Assembly: GCA_025517485.1 (NCBI GenBank) | Contig: JAOPKB010000002.1 | Span: 310,001 to 374,000, forward strand | Direction: 5' to 3' | DNA length: 64,000 nucleotides | From: Natronoglomus mannanivorans | GTDB lineage: Archaea; Halobacteriota; Halobacteria; Halobacteriales; Natrialbaceae | Part shown: piece by piece, positions 18,248 to 26,700 of the stretch | Layout of the letters: every line of letters begins with the position of its first letter | How positions within the stretch are numbered: the stretch's first letter is position 1 | Notes under the pieces: model-generated | Told to the model about the DNA's origin: nothing | The model's database searches: none | Seen by the model: only the letters and a program-made list of their open reading frames with translations | Program-made: the position numbers and the translations under genes

Positions 18248-19546
18248 ATGACCACGCTGTCGATCACCGATGGACGGGTCCTGCGACCGAACGGGACGAT
18301 CGAACGCGCCGACGTCCTCGTCGATCAGGAATCGGGCGAGATCCTCGAGATCGCACCCGACCTCTCCGAGACGGGTGACGAAACGCTCGACGCCGCGAAC
18401 TCGCTGGTGACCCCCGGCTTCGTCAACGGCCATTGTCACGTCGCGATGACGCTCCTTCGGGGCTACGCCGACGACAAACCGCTCGAGACGTGGCTGCGCG
18501 AGGATATCTGGCCCGTCGAGGGCGCGTTCACGGCCGAGGACATTCGTGCGGGGACCGAGCTGGGCCTGCTCGAGATGATCAAGTCCGGGACGACGGCCTT
18601 CGCGGACATGTACTTCGAGGTCCCCGAGATCGCCGACGCGGTCGAGACGGCGGGACTACGGGCGCTGCTGGGACACGCGACCGTGACCGTCGCGAAGGAC
18701 AGCGAGGCCGCGCTGGCGGACACCCAGGAGAGCCTCGACGTCGCCCGCGAACTCGACGGGGCGGCGGACGGGCGCATCTCGACGGCCTTCATGCCCCACT
18801 CGCTGACCACCGTCGGGAGCGAGTATTTAGAGGAGTTCGTCCCGAAAGCTCGCGAGACCGGCGTGCCGATCCACTACCACGCGAACGAGACTCGCGAGGA
18901 GGTGACGCCGATCGTCGAAGAACACGGCGTCCGGCCGCTGGCTTACGCCGCCGAACGCGGGATGCTCGAGCCCGAGGACTTCCTCGCTCATGGCGTCCAC
19001 GTCGACGAGAGCGAAATCGGCTTGCTCGCGGAGGCGGGGACGAGCGTCATCCACTGTCCGGCCTCGAACATGAAACTCGCCAGCGGAATGGCCCCCGTTC
19101 AGCGCATGCTCGAGGCCGGCGTGACTGTGGGACTGGGGACCGACGGCGCGGCCTCGAACAACGACCTCTCGATGCTCGACGAGGCCCGCGACGCCGCGAT
19201 GCTCGGCAAACTCGCCGCCGAAGACGCCTCCGCGGTGCCGGCGGAGACGGTCGTCGAGATGGCCACGCAGGGCAGCGCCGAAGCACTCGGGTTCGACTCG
19301 GGACGGCTCGAGGCGGGTGCGCCCGCCGATCTCGCGGTGATCGACCTCGAGAAACCACACCTTACTCCCCACCACGACCTCGTGAGTCACCTCGCGTACG
19401 CGGCGGCGGCCGCGGACGTCCGCCACACGGTCTGTGACGGGCGGGTCCTGATGCGCGACCGGGAGGTCCTGACGCTCGACGAGACGGCCGTCCGAGAGCG
19501 GGCGCTCGAACGCGCGTCGTCGTTGGACGCTCGAGTCGGCGAGTAG
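18248..19546 (+). CDS. 5'-deoxyadenosine / S-adenosylhomocysteine deaminase
   Basis: This 432-residue amidohydrolase-superfamily enzyme of the MtaD/DadD group deaminates adenosine moieties of SAM by-products (5'-dAdo, SAH, MTA). Metal ligands appear as 'NGHCH' (HxH-type, near 62-66), 'HYHANET' (His near 209), 'FLAHGVHVDE' and 'GLGTDGAASNN' with the final Asp. 'HCPASNMKLASG' is characteristic of this branch. The ATG at 18248 is preferred over an upstream TTG because the first beta strand starts there. S-adenosylhomocysteine hydrolase lies 1.5 kb downstream on the same strand, suggesting linked SAM-product recycling. Confidence 0.9.
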   Translation: MTTLSITDGRVLRPNGTIERADVLVDQESGEILEIAPDLSETGDETLDAANSLVTPGFVNGHCHVAMTLLRGYADDKPLETWLREDIWPVEGAFTAEDIRAGTELGLLEMIKSGTTAFADMYFEVPEIADAVETAGLRALLGHATVTVAKDSEAALADTQESLDVARELDGAADGRISTAFMPHSLTTVGSEYLEEFVPKARETGVPIHYHANETREEVTPIVEEHGVRPLAYAAERGMLEPEDFLAHGVHVDESEIGLLAEAGTSVIHCPASNMKLASGMAPVQRMLEAGVTVGLGTDGAASNNDLSMLDEARDAAMLGKLAAEDASAVPAETVVEMATQGSAEALGFDSGRLEAGAPADLAVIDLEKPHLTPHHDLVSHLAYAAAAADVRHTVCDGRVLMRDREVLTLDETAVRERALERASSLDARVGE

Positions 19547-19693
19547 TCACGAACGGGGTCGGTTATTCACGATAGTTGAACACTCAGAACTTTCTATAAA
19601 CGCTCTAAACGATTCTCGAGGCGTTTGACATCGTCCCGAACGAGTCGAACCGCAGTGGGGGTTTATCCCTTATTTCCCGAAAGTCAGGGTTGC

Positions 19694-20767
19694 ATGAACA
19701 GTCACCGAGTATTCGCGATCGGATTGGCGCTCGTCATGTGCCTGTCCGTGCTCGCGCCACTGGGCACAGTGGCCGCCGAGCAGGATGAAGACGAGGCCGA
19801 CGAGACGCTGACAGTCGACGTCGACGACGACGTCGTGACGGTCACGATCACCGAGGACGGCAACGAGAGTAGCGCCGAGAACGTAACCGTCGACGTCTCG
19901 CTGGCAGACGCCGAGAACGCATCGTATGAGGGCGTGGGCGACCACACGACCGACGAGAACGGAACGGTCGAGCTCCCGGCACCCGACGAGACCGTCACCA
20001 TCGACGTGACCGCGACCGACGGGGACGTCTCCGACTCGACGACGGTAACGCTCGTGGTCGAAGAGGATGAGGAACTCTCGATCGACGTCACCCAGGATAA
20101 CGACACCGTCGCCGTGACAGTCACCGAGAACGCGAGCGGCGTCGACGCCGCGTCCGTCGCGGTTGCGACAGTCGACGAGAACGCCTCGTACGCCGACGAA
20201 GGATCGTACGAAACGGACGAGAACGGGACGCTCTCGCTCTCCGCGCCGTTGACCGACCCCGTCGACGTCGAGTTCGTCGCGACCCACGACAACGACTCCG
20301 CCGAGACGACAGTGACGCTCGAGCCGGTCGAAACGCAGAACTTCGGCTCGCTCGTCTCCATGTTCGTCGAGGACGCGAAGAACAATTCCGACGGACCGCT
20401 CGGACTCACGGTCGCGAACTTCGTCGTCGAACACAACCCGGGTAACGCACCGGACCACGCAGGGCCGCCGGACCACGCGGGACCGCCCGGTGACGATGAC
20501 GGTGAGGACGACAAAGGTGGCCAGCCATCGTGGGCTGGGAACGGTAATAGCGACAAGAACGACAAGAAAGACAAAAAGGACAAAGACGACAAGGGCGGTC
20601 CACCGAGCCACGCAGGACCGCACGGAGACGACGCTGAAGCTGACGACGAAGACGATGCCGAAGCGGACGATGACGAGATCGAGGACGGTGACGACGAAGA
20701 GAGCGACGATGAAGAGGACGAAGCGGATGAAGACGACGACGCAGACGACGAAGACGGCGATAGCTGA
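19694..20767 (+). CDS. Exported acidic protein with two tandem beta modules and Asp-rich tail
   Basis: This 357-residue protein has a signal peptide ('MNSHRVFAIGLALVMCLSVLAPLGTVAAEQ' region; cleavage likely after AA near 28). Two tandem modules of about 85 residues follow (about 33-120 and 125-210). Both carry the pattern 'SYEGVGDHTTDENGTVEL' / 'SYADEGSYETDENGTLSL', so they arose by duplication and resemble Ig-like surface repeats. After about 245 comes a Pro/Gly/His segment repeating 'DHAGPPDHAGPP', a Lys-Asp run ('DKNDKKDKKDKDDKGG') and a tail almost purely Asp/Glu. The function is unknown. The ATG at 19694 fits the signal peptide. Confidence 0.85.
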   Translation: MNSHRVFAIGLALVMCLSVLAPLGTVAAEQDEDEADETLTVDVDDDVVTVTITEDGNESSAENVTVDVSLADAENASYEGVGDHTTDENGTVELPAPDETVTIDVTATDGDVSDSTTVTLVVEEDEELSIDVTQDNDTVAVTVTENASGVDAASVAVATVDENASYADEGSYETDENGTLSLSAPLTDPVDVEFVATHDNDSAETTVTLEPVETQNFGSLVSMFVEDAKNNSDGPLGLTVANFVVEHNPGNAPDHAGPPDHAGPPGDDDGEDDKGGQPSWAGNGNSDKNDKKDKKDKDDKGGPPSHAGPHGDDAEADDEDDAEADDDEIEDGDDEESDDEEDEADEDDDADDEDGDS

Positions 20768-21086
20768 TCACCCACGCGAACGCGACAATCGACACAGCAG
20801 TTGACACCACTACCGACGAACACCAGCTTTCAGAGGCACCCCGTTCGTCGGTCGAACGACACCCATTCGATAGCAGAACACGCTCGAGCGCGATCGGCTG
20901 CGGACGGTCGAGCCGTAACCGCCAGCCCCGGTCGCCATCTCGAGTACGCCGACACCGACACCGACACCGTTGACGCACGCATCGAAACCGGTTCGATGCA
21001 CGATCCACAGCCGGCTCTCGTTTTCACACCCGTCGACGTCGACCGCCTTCGGTACCGTTTTGAGCGCGGTCACTCTCTATCGGTGT
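20768..21086. other. Intergenic region with short GACACC repeat
   Basis: These 319 bases lie before ahcY. They contain three exact GACACC units at about 20951-20968, and no credible gene: all frames give Arg/Ser-rich shadows. No terminator-like T run is obvious. Confidence 0.5.
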
Positions 21087-22388
21087 ATGACCGAGTCCGC
21101 ACCCGAATCCGAGTATCCCCCGATCAGCGAGCAACTGGACGACATAGACGCCGCTCGAACGGAGGGCCGGCGCAAGATGGACTGGGCCGCCCAGCACATG
21201 CCCATTCTCGAACACGTCGGCGAGGAGTTCGAGGCCGACCAACCCTTCGAAGGCGAGCGTATCGGGATGGCGATGCACGTCGAGGCCAAGACAGCCATCC
21301 TCGTCGAGACGCTGGCCGACGGCGGCGCCGAGGTCGCCGTCACCGGCTGTAACCCGCTCTCGACCCACGACGACGTCTCGGCGGCGCTCGATACCCACGA
21401 GAACATCACGAGCTACGCCAAACGCGAGGTCGACGACGAGGAGTACTACGCCGCGATCGAGGCCGTCATCGGCCACGAACCGACGATCACCGTCGACGAC
21501 GGAATGGACCTCGTCGCCGCGATCCACGAGGACTACCCCGAACTCATCGACTCGATCGTCGGCGGCTGTGAGGAGACCACCACCGGCGTCCACCGCCTGC
21601 GCGCGATGGCCGAAGACGGCGCCCTCGAGTATCCCGTCTTCGCCGTCAACGACACGCCGATGAAACGCCTGTTCGACAACGTCCACGGCACCGGCGAGTC
21701 CTCGCTGGCTTCCATCGCCATGACCACGAACCTCTCGTGGGCCGGCAAGGACGTCGTCGTCGCGGGCTACGGCTACTGCGGGAAGGGCGTCGCGAAGAAA
21801 GCGGCGGGCCAGAACGCGAACGTCATCGTCACCGAAGTCGAACCGCGCCGGGCCCTCGAGGCCCACATGGAGGGTTACGACGTGATGCCGATGGCCGAGG
21901 CCGCCGAGGTGGGCGACGTCTTCCTCACCACGACCGGCAACCGGGACGTGATCGTCCGCGAGCACTTCGAGCGGATGAACGACGGCGTCCTGCTGGCCAA
22001 CGCGGGTCACTTCGACATCGAGATCGACCTCGAGGCCTTAGACGACCTCGCAGCCGACCGGTACGAGGCTCGAGACGGCGTCGAGGCATACGAACTGGAC
22101 GACGGCCGCCGGCTGAACGTCATCGCGGAGGGTCGACTGGTCAACCTCGCAGCGCCCGTTTCGCTGGGCCATCCCGTCGAAGTGATGGACCAGAGCTTCG
22201 GCGTGCAGGCGGCCTGCGTGCGGGAGTTAGTGGAGAACGGCGACGAGTACGAGCCGGGTGTCCACGACGTTCCGGACGACCTCGACCGCGAGATCGCCGA
22301 GATCAAACTCACCGCCGACGGCGTCGAGTTCGACTCGCTCTCGGAGACCCAGCGCGAGTACATGGGTTCGTGGCAACACGGGACGTAA
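21087..22388 (+). CDS. ahcY: Adenosylhomocysteinase (S-adenosylhomocysteine hydrolase)
   Basis: This 433-residue enzyme reversibly splits SAH into adenosine and homocysteine, relieving product inhibition of methyltransferases. Diagnostic motifs are 'MHVEAKTAILVETL', 'TGCNPLSTHDDV', 'GGCEETTTGVHRL', 'PVFAVNDTPMKRLFDNVHGTGES' and the NAD-binding 'VVVAGYGYCGKGVA' (GxGxxG). It lacks the C-terminal KPxxYRY extension of bacterial/eukaryotic enzymes, as usual in archaea. The ATG at 21087 fits the family N-terminus; the long in-frame upstream extension is noncoding in character. Confidence 0.97.
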   Translation: MTESAPESEYPPISEQLDDIDAARTEGRRKMDWAAQHMPILEHVGEEFEADQPFEGERIGMAMHVEAKTAILVETLADGGAEVAVTGCNPLSTHDDVSAALDTHENITSYAKREVDDEEYYAAIEAVIGHEPTITVDDGMDLVAAIHEDYPELIDSIVGGCEETTTGVHRLRAMAEDGALEYPVFAVNDTPMKRLFDNVHGTGESSLASIAMTTNLSWAGKDVVVAGYGYCGKGVAKKAAGQNANVIVTEVEPRRALEAHMEGYDVMPMAEAAEVGDVFLTTTGNRDVIVREHFERMNDGVLLANAGHFDIEIDLEALDDLAADRYEARDGVEAYELDDGRRLNVIAEGRLVNLAAPVSLGHPVEVMDQSFGVQAACVRELVENGDEYEPGVHDVPDDLDREIAEIKLTADGVEFDSLSETQREYMGSWQHGT

Positions 22389-22411
22389 ACTCGGCGACGA
22401 ACGAACCGGTT

Positions 22412-23299
22412 CTACGACGACCCGTTTTCGCCCGTCGAATCGGTTGAGTCACCGAGAACGAACACCAGTCCACCGTCCTCGAGACCGACGATGTCGGTCC
22501 GTGTGGTGACCGTCGTTCCGCTGGCATGTGTGCCGGTACAACGGCCCGTCCACCGCCACCCGTCGTCGACAGTCGGCAGTGCCGTCGATCTGAGGCGGTC
22601 TGCCTCTTCGTCGGGAAAGACGGTGTGCCAGGGCTGGTCCAGCAGGTCGTCGGGATCGGTACCGAACGTCGCCGCGAACACTCGATCGACGAACTCGAAC
22701 GTGCCCTGAGGCGTGACGATCGCGACGCCGTTCTGGACCGTCTCGAGAGCCACGATCGTTCGTCGGGCCAACGTCGACTGCCGCTGGCGATCGACGAGGG
22801 TCCGGATTCGAGAGCCGAGAAGCGCCAGAGTCACGTCGTCGTCACCTTTCTGCAGGCAGTCGGTCCACGGCGACTGTATCGAGCAGCGCCGGGCCAGAAG
22901 CTCCTCGCGTCTCTCGTCGGTGAAATAGACGACCGGCAGTTCTGGATCGCGCTCGTGAATCGCCTCGAGTGACTCGAGGTCGGTGTCGTGTTCGTGTTCG
23001 CGTTCGTTTCCATCTTCACCCTCACTTCCCACCAGCGGCGTCTCTGCGCTGACCAGACACTCGATGGAGTCGAGGTGTCTCTTCGCTGCCTCCAACGACG
23101 CTTCCGTTCGAACTTCGAGTCGGTCGTCGTCTGCGAACGCGGATCGAACGCGGTCGCGGAAGGTCGGATCGTCGTCGACGTAGCAGACGACGATGGGCCT
23201 CTCGACTGAATGCCGGTCCATCGCTCGATCAGGCGCGGACTCGAGCGAGTCTGGCGTGTCTCTAGTCATAGTAGCAGTGTGGTGTTCCCGGTCGGTCAC
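22412..23299 (-). CDS. Receiver-PAS signalling protein without kinase domain
   Basis: This 295-residue protein has a degenerate response-receiver domain (about 35-165; 'IVVCYVDDDPTFRDRVRSAF' with the acidic pocket, but the expected phospho-acceptor region reads 'ECLVSAETPL', so the Asp appears missing) followed by a PAS domain (about 180-285; 'VALETVQNGVAIVTPQGTFEFVDRVF'). There is no histidine kinase or DNA-binding domain. The GTG at 23299 overlaps the stop of the HalOD1 gene (GTGA), so the pair is co-translated; an ATG at 23269 is an alternative start. Likely a signalling scaffold in a cluster with the LOV regulator. Confidence 0.85.
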   Translation of the reverse strand: MTDREHHTATMTRDTPDSLESAPDRAMDRHSVERPIVVCYVDDDPTFRDRVRSAFADDDRLEVRTEASLEAAKRHLDSIECLVSAETPLVGSEGEDGNEREHEHDTDLESLEAIHERDPELPVVYFTDERREELLARRCSIQSPWTDCLQKGDDDVTLALLGSRIRTLVDRQRQSTLARRTIVALETVQNGVAIVTPQGTFEFVDRVFAATFGTDPDDLLDQPWHTVFPDEEADRLRSTALPTVDDGWRWTGRCTGTHASGTTVTTRTDIVGLEDGGLVFVLGDSTDSTGENGSS

Positions 23300-23553
23300 T
23301 GGCTGTCAGTATTGGTCACGCCGTCGACCGAGACGGTTCCGTCCCCCTGTACCGTTACCGTGTAGCCCCTGTATTCGAAGCGAATCTGGCCGTCGAGTCC
23401 CGTACACAGGAGTCGATCGAGCGCTTCCGGGTCGACCGAGTGGTACAGCGGCGGCTCGAGATCGATCGGATCGGTTCCCGCAGCCTCGGCGACGGCGGTG
23501 ACGACGCGGACGCTGATCGGATCGTGCGTTCGGGTGGGTGCTGGTGCGTTCAT
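23296..23553 (-). CDS. HalOD1 output-domain protein
   Basis: This 85-residue protein is made of the halobacterial output domain 1: 'SVRVVTAVAEAAGTDPIDLEPPLYHSVDPEALDRLL' then the beta hairpin 'GQIRFEYRGYTVTVQGDGTVSVD'. Such stand-alone domains are abundant in haloarchaeal signalling loci; the biochemical role is unknown. The ATG at 23553 is chosen since upstream in-frame sequence is not of the family. It overlaps the REC-PAS gene by four bases and is divergent from the large LOV regulator. A paralogous domain lies at 36162-36506. Confidence 0.88.
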   Translation of the reverse strand: MNAPAPTRTHDPISVRVVTAVAEAAGTDPIDLEPPLYHSVDPEALDRLLCTGLDGQIRFEYRGYTVTVQGDGTVSVDGVTNTDSQ

Positions 23554-23754
23554 ACAGGGAGAGAGGTGAGCGACCGGCATTGGACTGGCCAGTACGTGCG
23601 TAGTGTGACCGGGAAATCGGGGGTAACGTGTATAGTGTCCCGGTCGAAACCGGTGGAAGGCGCCGCCTCCGGTTCCTACACGATCGTCACTCGAGTCGGC
23701 GGCCACGCGTTTGACCGCCGTGGTATAATCCCTGTCCGACTCGAAGGGACTCGT

Positions 23755-26700
23755 ATGGTCACCCCTTCGATTCGACGGGCGGGTTTCGATCGGGGAGCAG
23801 CGGTCGGTTCCCCGACGACGAGAGGGATGCTCGCCGTCGTTGCGATCGGGTTCGTCGTTACGATCGGTACGATCGACGCCACGAGCGTCCTGCCGTCGTG
23901 GACCGTTCTGTTCGGACTCGTCGGACTGAGCGTCCGCGACGGCGACGGCGACGACGACAGTGGCGACATCGAGCGAGTGACGGCCGAGGTTCGACGGCTC
24001 GCGGCAGGCCCCGATACGGTCGCGGAGCTAGAGCAGGATCCGGATCCGAGTAGAGACGAAAACGCACGTGGGGACATCGACGTGGCCCTCCCGACCGACC
24101 GAGACGACGAAATCGGTCGACTCGCCGAGGCAGTCGACGACCTGGCGGAGACGGTTCGAACGCGCGAGCGACGCACACGGGAGAGCGAACGGTACCGCAA
24201 GGAACTCTACCGGATCACCTCGAGTTCCGACCTGACCGACGAGGCGAAACTCGAGGCGCTGCTCGAACTCGGCTGTGAGCGTCTCGGGGTCGAAACCGGG
24301 TTCGTCGCCCGGATCGACGATTCGACGGGGAGTTTCGAGATTCGGACGGCCACCGGTGACGACTTCGTTCGGGCCGGAATGGAGGCCCCGCTCTCGAACA
24401 CGATCTGCCGGAAGACGATCACGTCGGACGACATCCTGGGTATTCGCGACACCAGCGAGGGGGAGTGGGGGACGGACCCAGCCCCCGAGCGGTGGTCGAT
24501 CGGCTGTTACGTCGGCGGAAAGATCGTCGTCGACGACGACCTCGTCGGGACGGTCTGTTTCGTCGATCGGGAGCCCCGTGAGGAGCCGTTTTCACACGAG
24601 GACAGAGCGTTCGCCGACCTCGTGACTCGGTGGGTGAGTCACGTGACCGAACGCCGCGAATACACGCGGGACCTCCGGCTCGTCGACCGCGCGATGGAGG
24701 CCGCACCGATCGGGATCACGATCACGGATCCCGACCGGGAGGACAACCCTCTCGTTCGCGCTAACAGAGGGTTCGAACGCGTGACCGGTTATACGCCCGC
24801 GGAAGCGATCGGTCGCAACTGTCGGTTCCTGCAAGGAGCGGCGACGGACCCAGAGCGTGTCGAAGAACTGCGGCGGGCGATTGACACGGCAGAGCCCACC
24901 TCGGTCGAGCTTCGAAACTACCGTCGCGACGGAACGCCGTTCTGGAACCGGGTGACAGTCGCGCCGGTCGAGGGCGACGGGAAGGGAAAGCGCGAAGACT
25001 GCGACGAGAGCGAGGGCGAGGACGAAAGCGAAAGCGAAAGCGAGTGTGAAGCGAAGAGAACCGACGACAACGAGATAACCCACTTCGTCGGCTTCCAGGA
25101 GGACGTCACCGAACGCGTCGAACGCGAGCGGGAACTGGAACGCTACCGGGAGTACACCGACGACGTCCTCGACGCCATCGACGACGTGTTCTACATTCTC
25201 GGTCGAGACGGGGGCCTCGAGCGCTGGAACGAGAGTCTCACCGAGGTGACCGGCTACTCCGACGCGGAGCTCGAATCGATGAACGTCGTCGACTTCTTCG
25301 GCGAGGACGACCGGGACGTAATCGAAGAGGCCATGGAAACGGTCCTCGAGACGGGCCACGTCCGTGTCGACCTGCCGTACCTGACGAAGGAGGGTAACTC
25401 GATCCCCTACGAGTTCGTCGCCTCCCGTCTCGAGGATGTCGACGGCGATCCCGTGGTAGTCGGTATCGGCCGGGACGTGACCGAGCGCGAACGGTACGAA
25501 CGAGAACTCGAGCGGACCACGCACAGACTCGAGCAGTCACAGCGACTGGCGGACGTCGGGGCGTGGGAGTTCGACGTCCGAAACGACGAGGTTCACGCGA
25601 CCGACGAAGTCCTCCGTCTTCACGGGATCTCGTCGGACGAGGGGATCGAAATAGATCTTCAGAGCGCCCTCGAGTTTTACCACCCCGACGATCGACCTCG
25701 CTTGCGGGCGGCGGTCGAACGCGCGATCGCCGACGGGGAGAGCTACGACCTCGAACTACGCCTGCTCGCGGCTGACGGCCAGCAGCGCTGGGTCCGGACC
25801 ATCGGCGAACCCGTCTCCGAGGACGGCGAAGTCGTCACACTCCACGGCTCGTTTCAGGACGTTACCGACCGGAAAGAGCGCGAACGCGACCTCGAGCGAA
25901 CGACGGACCTGCTCCAGCGAGTGCAGGCGATGGCGGATATCGGTGGCTTCGAACTCGACGTCCGGTCCGAGCCACCCGACTCGATCTGGACAGATGAGCT
26001 CTACCGCGTCCACGATCTGCCCCCCGACACGGACATCAACTTCGAGGCTGTCCTCGAGTGTTACCATCCCGACGATCGACGACGCGTGCGCCAGCGTCTC
26101 GAGCGGGCGCTCGAAACCGAGACTGACTACGATTTCGAGGCGCGGCTGCTCACTCAGGCCGGCGAAACCCGGTGGGTGCGAGCCATGGGCGAATCCCTCC
26201 ACGAGGACGGCCAACTCGTCAAATACCGCGGTTCGATACAGGACATTACCGCCCAGAAAGAACGAGAACTGGCGCTCAGTTCGTTACACGATGCCACCCG
26301 CGGCTTGCTCCACGCCGAGACCGAACCCGACGTCGCCGAGTTAGTCGTGGACGCCGCCGACGACGTCCTCGACGTCTCCGGTGTCGGGCTTTACCTGCTC
26401 GATACGGCGACGAACGCCCTCGAACCGGCCGCAACGACTCCTGGATTCGGCAGTCGAACCGGCGGAGACAGCGAGGACACGACGAGCGACGCCCCGTCGA
26501 TCGCTGCCGGTGACCACGACTCCGCCCTCTGGAACACGCTCGTCACGGGGAACCAGACCGTCTTCGACTCGTTCGACAGCGAGTTCGAGACCGGCGGTCG
26601 ATCGCCCGACAGTGACGACGGCGAACGCCGCTCACCGGGCCAGTCGAGCACGGACACTCCCGACGACACCCCGGGGCAAAGCGGCCTCGCCGTCCCCATC

